Program-made: the position numbers and the translations under genes
From: Paramicrosporidium saccamoebae
Lineage: Eukaryota > Rozellomycota
Assembly (NCBI GenBank): GCA_002794465.1
Contig: MTSL01000172.1
Span: 1-25,149 of the forward strand
Reading direction: 5' to 3'
DNA length: 25,149 bases
The notes under the pieces: model-generated
What the model was told of the DNA's origin: nothing
Seen by the model: the letters and a program-made list of their open reading frames with translations, nothing else
Database searches by the model: none
Shown: piece after piece, positions 10,601 to 18,991 of the stretch
How the letters are laid out: each line of letters begins with the position of its first letter
Position numbering within the stretch: the first letter of the stretch is position 1

Positions 10601-13600
10601 GTTTGGCAAGAGAATCAAGATGTCTTTCACACTCCAACCATTATCAATACCATCAAGCGATGGTCTCAGGAATGCAAGCTGTTCCTGTCTGAAGATACCA
10701 GAGATGTTTCATCCGACGCTGCTCCGCTTGTTGTAAAGGATTTGCTGCCAGAAGCAGAGGAGGGGCGAAAGGCTGAATTGGAGAAGCGTGAACTTGAGCT
10801 TGGACCCGGCCATGAGCAGGAGGGAGAATCTCAAGCTAATCCAGAGCCGTCTCCTGATGTTCAAATGTCGGAAGAGTCTCAGTCCATGGCATCGGCAGAG
10901 GGTCCTGTTGAAGTTTACGAGGACATGGGACCTGATAGAGAGTTCCTTGAAGCACTGCCGTTTGAGATGCGGAGAGAGGTGCTTGAGCAGTACTTTGAAG
11001 AGAGGCGGCATAACATTTCTGATGGCGCAGATGTTCATATTAACGAAGATTTCCTTGCGTCTCTCCCTGCAGATCTACGAGAGGATTACCGACGTCTTAG
11101 CCAGCATGAAATTGATCGCTACCGAAGGAGGGGCGGAGGTCGATTGGGAGAGATGGACATTGGTGCTCTGTTGGGAAATCTTACATCTGATGTGGAACGA
11201 ACATTGACTGAAGTATATGGCGGAATAACGACCATTGAACAGTCGCTGCAGCGGACCAGACAGGACAATCGACAATCTGACGAAGTGACTCACTTGATCA
11301 GCGCACTAAGCGATTCGATGAGGCGTCTTCGTGAAGGTAGTACTAGTGGTGCGGGCATTAGCAGTGGTGGAGACACTAGAGCTAGCGGAGATCGAGCTAG
11401 TGGCGATCGAGCCACACAGAGCCAGCCAAGCGTCTCTATTGCCAAGAGAGACTATGCCAACATGGTCAATGTCTCTTCTTTGGCCACCATCCTCCGTCTC
11501 TATTTTGATCCATTAATGACGGAACATCGGACCCACATGCGCCTCTTCCAACATTTGTGTGCCGGTAATTCTACGCGAGCGGATCTTTTGAACATGTTGA
11601 TTTATATTTTGGAGGAGATGCCCGACAATGTTAATAGCCTGGACGCAGTGCTGGAGAATTTTGTCATCCTTAATGGGTCGGGAGGGAAGAGCAAGTCGTC
11701 CACCCCACGTTCCACCCCAAAGAAAAAGTCTCCGCTGGTAAAGTCACCAGTGCATGCCGATCCATTTGGAGGTTCTGCGTACGTAGTGATCCAGCAAAGA
11801 ACGTTGCAAGTACTAATGCAGCTGGTCCAACATAACAGTGATGTTCGACAATTCTTCATTTCGTGCTATGACTCGCCGTGGACAATCAAGAGATTTGACC
11901 GAAAGGCAGAGAAGGGTGCAAAGCCGACCATTGTCAGCACAAAGTATCCCATAGTTCTTCTCCTTGCATGTCTTGAGAGGCAGGCATTTGTGCAAATCCC
12001 ATTGCTTGTTGAACACTTGCTACATTTGCTTCAGATGATCACTTTACCCCTCAAGGAAAGGAAAGAGGCGGACAAGAACAAGGAACAGGACAAGGGTGAG
12101 GGTGCGGGTGCGGGTCTTCCTGACATTCCTTCGTCGTTTGTCTCCTCCCTCGTTCGTGCAATTATTCAGAGCGAATTGAGCCCAAAGGCCTTCCAATACG
12201 CCACTCAGGCATTTCAAAATCTGTCATTAGTCGATCGTGTGGCAAATGTTATTCTCACTGAACTTGCAGACTTGTCTATTCGGTTGGCCCATGGCGCTGC
12301 GCTTGAAGTGGATGGCTTGTTGCCAGTGATCAAGTCTTGTGATAAGGGAAAGATAAACGAGGCGCTCAAGGTAATGTCTGTTCCTCAGTCCTCCCAATCA
12401 AAGTTGCTGCGTGCCATGAAGATGCTCAGCAGCACAATATTACGGCCTCTGAAGGCAGACGAGGAACGTTCCCAGACCTTTGACACTCTAAGCGAAGTCG
12501 AGGGGATTTCTTGGGACTCGGCCAAGGAGAATGCAAAATCAGACTGTTGGCCTCGGTTATTCAAAGCCCTTGATAACTGCCTGACGGACATTGGTGAAGA
12601 ATCCGAACTCTATCACGTTGCCACGGGACTACTTCCCTCGCTCGAATCGCACTTTTGGCACGTTCGTCAAGCAGCCCTGCTGGTGCCAGAACAACGAGCG
12701 TCTGTAGAGGATGCCGTCTTTACCTTTGCCGAAAGGAATCGGCTGATTTTGAACACTATGATCCGCAGCAACTCGTCACTGCTCAGCACAGGTGCCTTTA
12801 TCCTGCTGACAAAGATGCCCCGTGTACTAGACTTTGATAATAAGAGGGCATGGTTTAAGACGCAGTTGGTGAAAAAGGGCGCCTCCCGGCCAACTTTGTC
12901 AATCCATGTTCGCCGAGCCCAGGTATTTGAAGATTCATTCCATGCCATCATGGCTCGTTCTAGTGAAGAAGGTAAGAGGATAGACATGGTTGTGTAATGT
13001 TTTAGTGAAATTTGGACGACTTTCCATCAAATTCTATGAAGAGGACGGACTGGATGCTGGTGGTGTGACCCGCGAATGGTTTGCAGTGTTGTCCAGACAA
13101 ATGTTTGATCCTAACAATGCCCTCTTCAAAGTGTCCACTGTGGATAAGATTACCTATCAGCCGAATCAAATGTCGTACATCAATCCCGACCATCTCTTGT
13201 ATTTCACCTTTATTGGAAGGATTATCGGCAAGGCCATTTATGACAACCGGCTGCTGGATTGCTACTTTACACGCTCTTTCTATAAGCATATTTTGCACAT
13301 TCCGGTAGATTTTAAAGACTTGGAAGCTGCTGATCCCGAATTTTTCAAAAGTCTGGTTTGGATTTTGGAGAATGACATTACCGACATTATGGAGCTTACG
13401 TTTAGCGTAGAGTCTGACGATTTTGGTGTCTTGAAGATTGTTGATCTGAAGCCAGACGGACAATCGATTGCCGTGACCGAGGCCAATAAGCGCGAATATG
13501 TGCGCTTGGTGACGGAGAACAAGTTGACGACTGCAATCAAGCCACAAATTGATGCATTTTTACGTGGCTTCCACGAAGTCATTCCGGCCTCTCTCATGTC

Positions 13601-14006
13601 GATATTTAATGAACAGGAACTCGAACTGCTCATCTCTGGAATGCCCGACATTGACGTGGATGACTGGAAGAACAATACCGAGTACTCTGGCTACAATGTT
13701 TCCTCGCCACAAATCCAATGGTTCTGGAGGGCAGTCCGGTCATTTGACCAAGAGTATCGCGCAAAATTGCTCCAATTCGTCACTGGAACATCCAAAGTGC
13801 CGCTAGATGGATTTGCCAGTCTACAAGGGTCCAGTGGAGTGCAAAAGTTCCAGATCCATCGGGACTATGGCGCCAAGGATAGACTGCCAAGTGCACACAC
13901 TTGCTTCAACCAACTCGATCTGCCGGAATACGAGACGTATGAACAGCTCCGAGACATGCTTAGCAAAGCCATTAACGAAGGTTGCACTGGCTTTGGTTTA
14001 GTCTAA
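4678..14006 (+). CDS. HUWE1/TOM1-type giant HECT E3 ubiquitin ligase (three exons)
   Basis: Exons 4678-4719, 4754-12971 and 13006-14006 join in frame to about 3086 aa. Exon 1 ([14 protein letters not shown]) resembles the metazoan HUWE1 start. Next comes the family's N-terminal armadillo-like region with [26 protein letters not shown]913-type stretch lies near residues 460-530 ([26 protein letters not shown]). Two acidic tracts follow at about 1705-1790 and 1848-1890. Two ubiquitin-binding motifs of the LP type lie near 2071 ([17 protein letters not shown]) and 2110 ([14 protein letters not shown]). The HECT domain runs from about 2725 to the end, with catalytic Cys3053 (codon 13902-13904) in [11 protein letters not shown]. 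The family ubiquitinates histones, unassembled ribosomal proteins and other substrates in nucleus and cytoplasm. I saw no clear UBA or WWE domain. Human HUWE1 is about 4370 aa and yeast Tom1 about 3270, so this is a compact form. Confidence 0.95.
4720..4753 (+). other. intron 1 of the HUWE1/TOM1 gene, 34 nt
   Basis: It starts GTATCC and ends CGGTAG, with a CTAAT branch-like site about 20 nt before the end. Splicing joins phase 0 codons and links an HUWE1-like N terminus to the open frame that begins after the in-frame TAG at 4751-4753. The alternative acceptor at 4760 would break the frame. Confidence 0.75.
9823..10078 (+). repeat. Asp/Met-rich acidic repeat inside the E3 ligase
   Basis: Codons GAT/GAC and ATG alternate in a degenerate 12-bp pattern encoding D-D-D-M-like tetrapeptides over roughly 80 residues, interspersed with Ser and Glu. 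Acidic tracts in HUWE1/TOM1 are linked to histone and basic-protein binding. The regular methionine spacing is more ordered than a plain acidic run. Confidence 0.8.
12972..13005 (+). other. intron 2 of the HUWE1/TOM1 gene, 34 nt
   Basis: It starts GTAAGA and ends TTTTAG, with GTAAT as possible branch site 7-11 nt before the end. The phase 1 junction restores [19 protein letters not shown] at the start of the HECT fold, where homologues are continuous. Without splicing the frame ends at 12997. Confidence 0.92.
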
Positions 14007-14030
14007 GTCATCAATATGTGCCGTATTGTC

Positions 14031-14209
14031 GAATATTATCACCGGATATTATCATCGAATATTATTATCGAATACTATCACCGAATATTATCATCGAATA
14101 CTATCACTGAATATTATCACCGGATATTATCATCGAATACTATCATCGAATACTATCACTGAATATTATCATCGCATATTATCACCGGATATTATCGAAT
14201 GTTGTCGAC
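14031..14209 (+). repeat. 13-bp minisatellite, about 13.5 copies
   Basis: The consensus is GAATATTATCATC, with limited variation (T/C at position 6, ATC/ACC/ACT at the end). Units run without spacers from 14031 to 14186, then a shortened unit at 14187-14196 and a degenerate last one at 14197-14209. It lies between the stop codons of the convergent E3 ligase and Nas2 genes, so it probably falls in one or both 3' UTRs. Each unit contains the ATATTA/ATACTA core. Confidence 0.95.
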
Positions 14210-14263
14210 AAGTAAGCAGTCAGCAATTGATAAACACTCAGTTAATAATCATCACTTGATGTA

Positions 14264-14269
14264 TTTATT
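14264..14269 (-). promoter_or_regulatory. AATAAA signal overlapping the Nas2 stop codon
   Basis: On the minus strand the gene ends AAA TAA ATA, placing AATAAA across the stop codon TAA (14267-14265). Confidence 0.55.
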
Positions 14270-14909
14270 TGTGTAGCGGTAGCAAAGTCATTAGACATCC
14301 AATTGAATTTCCTGTCTTTAGTGATAAATGCAGACTTAGATCCGTTTCGTTTCTTCTGATGCTCACCGTTAGGGTGGATTGAGTGCTTTTCATAGTCTCT
14401 ACCAGCTCAGCAACCTTGGCCATTGTTGTAAAAGTGTCCTTTGTGATGGCCCCGATTGACAATACAAGGTCGCCCGGAATTAGTCCCTAAATGTGAGTAC
14501 GGATGGAGCGTTACGGCGTTATGGGCCGGTGAATTTGGAGTGACCGTCTCAATGCGCAGAAAAGGTTGACGTTTGGCCTCAAACCCGCCGCTGTTTAGGG
14601 CTGCTGGTAACGCAGCCTCAATATGGGCCATGAGTTGTCGATAATCAGTCATCATTCCTACAAACTGTGGCCACCGTAGCGTGGACATACTTCTGGTGGC
14701 ACCACGGAGCTCCTTGACAGTGTACAAGTCAATATTTGGCAACGGGAATCCCTCGCTATCTACCAACGTCCTGTCCATACCGGGTCCCATCTAAATTGTC
14801 GTCACATTCTCCATGGTGGCACCTGTTCGAGTGTTGCAATGTTCTGTCGGATGCGCAGGTCAAGTTCATCCCGTTGTCGTATCATTTCGCAAAGATCATC
14901 GTTCGACAT
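14265..14909 (-). CDS. 26S proteasome assembly chaperone Nas2/PSMD9 (three exons)
   Basis: Exons 14823-14909, 14515-14790 and 14265-14486 join to about 194 aa, near the family's usual 200-225. The N-terminal helical part includes ATLEQMGPGMDRTLVDSEGFP, closely matching the conserved G-x-G-M-x-x-x-LVD-x-EG-[FY]-P block of PSMD9, followed by DLYTVKELR. The C-terminal half is a PDZ domain: FLRIETVTPNSPAHNAGLIPGDLVLSIG contains the carboxylate-binding and SPA-x-x-AGL-x-x-GD motifs. The family chaperone binds Rpt5 and delays premature docking of the base onto the 20S core, acting in cytosol and nucleus. ATG at 14909 (MSNDDLCEM) is preferred; an in-frame ATG nine codons upstream is possible. The three pieces lie in different frames only because of two tiny introns, so this is not a broken gene. 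Confidence 0.92.
14487..14514 (-). other. intron 2 of Nas2/PSMD9, 28 nt
   Basis: In transcript sense it begins GTAACG and ends ATTTAG, with TACTCAC as a likely branch site ending 6 nt before the 3' end. The phase 0 junction rebuilds SPAHNA|GLIPGDLV of the PDZ domain. Confidence 0.92.
14791..14822 (-). other. intron 1 of Nas2/PSMD9, 32 nt
   Basis: In transcript sense it begins GTGCCA and ends ATTTAG, with TGAC as possible branch core. The phase 0 junction rebuilds ATLEQ|MGPGMDRTLVD, matching the family. GTGCCA is the only donor here without GTA or GTT. Confidence 0.88.
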
Positions 14910-14990
14910 GGGTAAATTTTTGAAAAGCAGCGACATATATGTGACGTAGAGGACAGTGAAATGTATACATGACTGGTAAATATGCTGTGG

Positions 14991-14996
14991 TTTATT
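14991..14996 (-). promoter_or_regulatory. AATAAA signal downstream of the GT69 gene
   Basis: A canonical hexamer on the minus strand 28 nt after the stop codon of the mannosyltransferase gene, in the 115-bp gap before the Nas2 ATG. Confidence 0.45.
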
Positions 14997-15024
14997 GTTA
15001 TTGTTCGTTATACAAACTAGTCTA

Positions 15025-16086
15025 TTAGCGATACGATTGCCATTGTTCGGCCGTCGCGGGGAAATTGTTTGAAGGTAGAGAATCCGCATTTGGCTCGTAA
15101 CGTGACACAATCCAGCTCAGTGCTGCCTGTAACGGATGGATAATCTTTGAATAAATCGTATTGTGCATGTGGTAGAACCATTGATTATATGCAACATTTA
15201 CATTGGGGTTGATCAGGACCCGGTTATATCCAGCCTTCCAGAAATCATAGCAGATCCAAAAACATTCTGAATGATAGATCTGCGATGCACTGGACGTCCT
15301 GAATGCAACCTTTTTAAAAAAGGGCTCTGCCTGCAAAACTGCTACTCCATTCCAGCAACTAAAGACTCTTACCGGCTTGCCATGTCGCTGCTGTTCTTTA
15401 GCGGTGGCGTCGTTGAAATAGGGGAAACTGGGCCTTATCTCACTTCCAGTGAGGTCTCGAGTAACCCAGCTGTCGTAAAAGCGGACATAAAAGTCCAGGG
15501 CACAGGCAATGTCGTATTCTCCGCGATTGGTGATCAGCAATTCGAGCAAATCTGTGGATTTGAACCAAATGTCATTTAAAAAAAGGACTCGGGTCATTTT
15601 CGGATCCCATTTGGTCATGGAATATAAAGGCTCGATTGCCTTATTCCGAAGTTCCGATAATAGCTCGATCCGATCCTTGTCATTTCGCTGAACAACCTCT
15701 TCAACAATAATCGAGTGACGTATACTCTGTTCTTTCAGTGATGCTTTTAAATTGTCCAAATGCCGCCTAGTGCCGTCTCGGCTATCGCCATTCTCCACGA
15801 TCGATACAAAAACATTATCATCGCCCAGCGAGTTGATAGTTTTCAAGAGCTCCCTTGTCCAATTGGCCATGATACTCTCATTGTCTTTTAATAAGGCCGC
15901 AATAAAGTACCTTTTCCCCGAAAGGATCGCCTTCGTGTCCTCTGGGGAAAGTGGTTTGCGCATTGAAGCATTTAAATCCACTGCATCAATCGTCACATAG
16001 ACCAAGAGGAGCACTGTTGTCCACCGTAAAAGCCAGCGAAGCCAGCTGACAGTGGATGTAGCGCTGTCTAGTAGACCCTCCTTCAT
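15025..16086 (-). CDS. CAP59/CMT1-type mannosyltransferase (GT69 family)
   Basis: About 353 aa in one exon. It has type II membrane topology: a short N terminus, a hydrophobic anchor at about residues 14-35 and a luminal catalytic region. Family motifs are present in order: RYFIAALLKDNESIMANW, VSIVENGDSRDGT (about 95-106), RVLFLNDIWF (166-175, the FLND element likely involved in metal/nucleotide-sugar binding), CALDFY...YDSWVTRD, VRVFSCWNG (239-247) and HSECFWICYDFW...INPNVNVAYN near the C terminus. Known relatives in Cryptococcus are alpha-1,3-mannosyltransferases and a capsule-associated protein in the Golgi; many fungi without capsules also carry the family. The acceptor here is unknown. 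The longer frame to 16107 begins with TTG, so ATG 16086 is used. It is divergently arranged with the kinesin gene. Confidence 0.9.
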   Translation of the reverse strand: MKEGLLDSATSTVSWLRWLLRWTTVLLLVYVTIDAVDLNASMRKPLSPEDTKAILSGKRYFIAALLKDNESIMANWTRELLKTINSLGDDNVFVSIVENGDSRDGTRRHLDNLKASLKEQSIRHSIIVEEVVQRNDKDRIELLSELRNKAIEPLYSMTKWDPKMTRVLFLNDIWFKSTDLLELLITNRGEYDIACALDFYVRFYDSWVTRDLTGSEIRPSFPYFNDATAKEQQRHGKPVRVFSCWNGVAVLQAEPFFKKVAFRTSSASQIYHSECFWICYDFWKAGYNRVLINPNVNVAYNQWFYHMHNTIYSKIIHPLQAALSWIVSRYEPNADSLPSNNFPATAEQWQSYR

Positions 16087-16510
16087 TAGCCCTGGATACT
16101 GTCTCAATCAGCCGTAATAAAGCTATACGGTCGTGACATTGCTATTGGAGGCAATCTTAGGGACCAATAATCTCATCTGTGGGACGGCATGATCACTTGT
16201 GAGTTTCAGGTACAGACTGCTGATTGGGGGATCCTACTAAATAACCAATCATAGTTTCCAGTGCACAGCTGCATTACCGTTCACATCAAGCACACATTAT
16301 CGATTGGTAATGCATTACGACTCTAAGCCGATCCTTTGGCAAACGAGCAATCTATAATTTGCGTGAAAATGATAACTATAATGATCCCCTTGCTAACGTA
16401 AGGTCGCTGAACAAGTAAAAGGTCCATAATTTATACAACAGTACTTGACATGTCACTCACATGGCCATAAACTAATAAAAATAATTGGAAATTGGCGGGA
16501 AGCATTTTTC
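16087..16510. promoter_or_regulatory. divergent intergenic region with five CCAAT boxes
   Basis: This 424-bp gap between the GT69 gene (leftward) and the kinesin gene (rightward) has no ORF with family similarity and no tRNA-like fold that I could see. It contains CCAAT at 16164-16168 and 16245-16249 and the inverse ATTGG at 16144-16148, 16223-16227 and 16303-16307. About one would be expected by chance over both strands. CCAAT is the site of the NF-Y/HAP complex; binding here is inferred. Confidence 0.5.
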
Positions 16511-18672
16511 ATGGAGAACCAAAAGTCGACTGCTAATACTCCCTCCAAGCTCCGTCCTCCAAAGTCGCGAAAGGAGCTAACAATTGCACCCACTGCGCCC
16601 GCTGAGCCCCTTGCGACTGTTGAGACTGAACCGTCAGAGGAGCGACGGGCCACGATGAAAAGACGGATAGAGTCTCCGCCACGCAATCCAGTCTTGCCCG
16701 CTGCTATTCCTGCTCCTACCATTTCTGGAGATCGAATGGTCAAGACATACAAAACATCAGCTGCAGTCACTGGACGGCCGGCGCCAGTCACAAAGCAATA
16801 TCCCCGCGCACCACCAAGGACGGCGGCTTCTGGGAAAGCGCCAATTCCTCGCACAACATATAATGCTTCAGATAGTATTGCCACTAAAACTGGTCAGCGG
16901 CCCGATTGGGACCACAAGGGAAAACTTGAAGAAATGGGACAAATGGTCGCCGAACTTAAAGCCCGAATGGAAAACTCTAACAGCTCTAATGACTCGATCC
17001 AAGCCAAGCTGACAGAGACTTTGGGCACTGTTCGAGTTTTGGAAGACGATAAAGCTCATTTGGCTGCAAAACTAGCGTCCAAAAGCAAAGAGGCGGAGGA
17101 TTTGGAAGAAGACTTGCGAAAACTAAGGCGACAGATGACTGTAAAATTTCCAATATTTTTAACTGTAGAATGATCAAAGTGAACTGCAGGAAGAATTTAC
17201 CCGGACAAAAAACAAGTTACAAAATGAACTTGATGACATGACCACAGGCCGAGATCGTCTCCAGGCCAATGTGGATAGTCTGGGAGCTGAGCTTCAAATT
17301 AGTCGGGAAGAGTGTGTTTCTCTAAAATCCACGTTATCCAAGCAATCGTCCTCTTTGACAGAATCAGACTCTCAAATTAGATCTCTCAAAGAACGAATTG
17401 AGAATTTAGAAAGTTCTACTTTGGCACAGCAAAAAAATATCGAATCTCTGGAATCGCAAATATCCACTCTCAACGAAGAACTATCTATTGCTGCCAGAAA
17501 ATTACAGGACGGCGAGACTCTCCGACGAAAACTCCACAATATGGTGCAGGAATTAAAGGGCAACATTCGTGTCTTTTGCAGAGTGAGGCCTATTCTGCCG
17601 CTTGAAATTCCCGATAATACTGTGCCTGAACAAGCTCTACGGCATTTAGCCGTGGGTGTGACTCCTGATGAACGGGATGAAATCTGCTTGACCCAGTGCA
17701 CCGAATCTGCCTCTGGAAATGCCATGTCAAAGTCGTATCCGTTCACCTTTGATAGGGTGTTTGATTGGAACAGCTCGCAAAAGGACGTTTTTGATGAAAT
17801 ATCACAGCTTGTGCAGAGCGCACTGGACGGATATCGCGTCTGTATCTTTGCCTATGGCCAAACTGGCAGTGGAAAGACTTTTACAATGGAAGGTGATTCC
17901 GAGAGGGCCGGAATGATCCCCCGCGCGGTTAATCAGATATTTGAATCTACCGAGTTGCTGGCAGAAAAGGGGTGGGCCTTTTCCTTTGAAGCATCGTACT
18001 TGGAGATTTACAACGAGACAATCAGGGATCTGCTTGCGAGCAAAGTCGATACTGATGCAAAGTACGATATAAAGCACGTGGAAGGAAAGTCGTATGTGAC
18101 AGACCTGACCGTCCTGCCCGTGGGTCAGCCAAATGAAATCATGTCGCTCTTGAAGAAGGCTGCAGCCAACCGCGCCGTAGCAGAGACGCAATGCAATGAA
18201 CGATCCTCGCGCAGTCACAGGTTAGGTTAATTTGCTCCACCTAATCCATAGTGTGTTTACCCTCAAGATTGCAGGCGAAAATTCAATAACCACTGAAAAG
18301 ATTGATGGTCTTTTGCATTTGATCGATCTTGCTGGAAGTGAACGACTGAGTCAGTCAGGTTCTACAGGCGACCGTCTAAAGGAAACCCAAGCCATTAACA
18401 AAAGTCTCAGTAGTCTTGGAGATGTCATTCATTCCCTCGCAAACAAAGAGGCCCATATTCCGTACCGGAATTCCAAGCTAACCTATTTATTGCAAAATTC
18501 CCTCGGTACTCCCACTTGAAACGTCTTATACATAGGTGGCAATTGCAAAACACTCATGTTTGTGAATATCTCGCCCTCGGCAAATAATTTGAACGAGTCG
18601 CTATGCTCCTTGCGGTTTGCAACCAAAGTCAATTCGTGTCAAATTGGCACAGCCACCCGTAAATCCAAATAA
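16511..18672 (+). CDS. kinesin-14 (Kar3/KIFC1-type, C-terminal motor; four exons)
   Basis: Exons 16511-17140, 17169-18220, 18252-18505 and 18536-18672 join to about 690 aa. A basic, Pro/Ala-rich tail (residues 1-135) likely binds microtubules or cargo. A coiled coil spans about 140-335. The motor follows at the C terminus, starting at [12 protein letters not shown]. The neck Gly341-Asn342 is the signature of minus-end-directed kinesin-14. Motor elements are complete: P-loop GQTGSGKT (440-447), switch I NERSSRSH (553-560), switch II DLAGSE (586-591) and [26 protein letters not shown]. The family crosslinks and focuses spindle microtubules. ATG 16511 is the first in frame; the open frame before it begins with TTG at 16445. 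The protein ends shortly after the motor. Confidence 0.95.
17141..17168 (+). other. intron 1 of kinesin-14, 28 nt
   Basis: It begins GTAAAA and ends CTGTAG, with TTTAAC as branch-like site. The phase 0 junction continues the coiled coil ([15 protein letters not shown]). Confidence 0.88.
18221..18251 (+). other. intron 2 of kinesin-14, 31 nt
   Basis: It begins GTTAGG and ends CCATAG, with CCTAAT as branch-like site. The phase 2 junction rebuilds the invariant switch I context [12 protein letters not shown]. Confidence 0.95.
18506..18535 (+). other. intron 3 of kinesin-14, 30 nt
   Basis: It begins GTACTC and ends CATAG. The phase 1 junction rebuilds [18 protein letters not shown], invariant in kinesins. 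It is the only intron here with a length divisible by three, and it carries an in-frame TGA, so retention would truncate the motor. Confidence 0.95.
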
Positions 18673-18673
18673 A
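18668..18673 (+). promoter_or_regulatory. AATAAA signal overlapping the kinesin stop codon
   Basis: The gene ends AAA TAA ACG, so AATAAA spans the stop codon at 18670-18672. Confidence 0.55.
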
Positions 18674-18748
18674 CGAGGGATCAAGAAAGACTGCTTTATT
18701 AACTGTGACGCATCTAATTTAGACGTTTGGGAGCATAAGTAGACACGA

Positions 18749-18920
18749 TTGTTCTATTAAATCAGGACCAGCGGGGTGGATGTGTTTGCTGCATTAAATC
18801 AAGACTAACAAGGTGGATATGGTTGTTTTATTAAATCAAGAACAACGAGGTGGAGAAGGTTGTCCTATTAAATCATAACCAACAAAGTGGGCATGGCTGT
18901 TCTATTAAATCAGGAACAGA
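18749..18920 (+). repeat. 37-bp tandem repeat, about 4.6 copies
   Basis: Units begin at 18749, 18786, 18823, 18860 and 18897 with an exact 37-bp period and moderate divergence. The best conserved part is ATTAAATCA, followed by a purine-rich AACAANGNGGTGG-type block. Every copy contains ATTAAA, the commonest variant of the poly(A) hexamer. The array fills most of the 319-bp gap between the convergent kinesin and KEEL-protein genes; I see no gene in the remainder. Confidence 0.93.
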
Positions 18921-18991
18921 GTACTATTCATGTCTTGGTTCTGTAGTCGTTAGTCCCTCACAGTGTTAGTTTACACTCCACCACGTGCCAT

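Noticed and set aside
10197-10736. 179-aa plus-strand frame inside the E3 ligase
   Set aside because: It overlaps conserved E3 ligase coding sequence in another frame, is Met/Lys-rich from shifted acidic codons, and matches no family.
14026-14259. 77-aa frame with repeated YYHRIL peptides
   Set aside because: It arises from the 13-bp minisatellite (three units give 13 codons). No conserved start context or third-base pattern suggests translation.
14265-14909. Nas2 as a frameshifted pseudogene
   Set aside because: The three frames are joined exactly by GT...TAG introns of 32 and 28 nt, restoring conserved motifs at both junctions.
18749-18920. CRISPR array
   Set aside because: Repeats are directly adjacent without unique spacers, are diverged from each other, and the context is eukaryotic.
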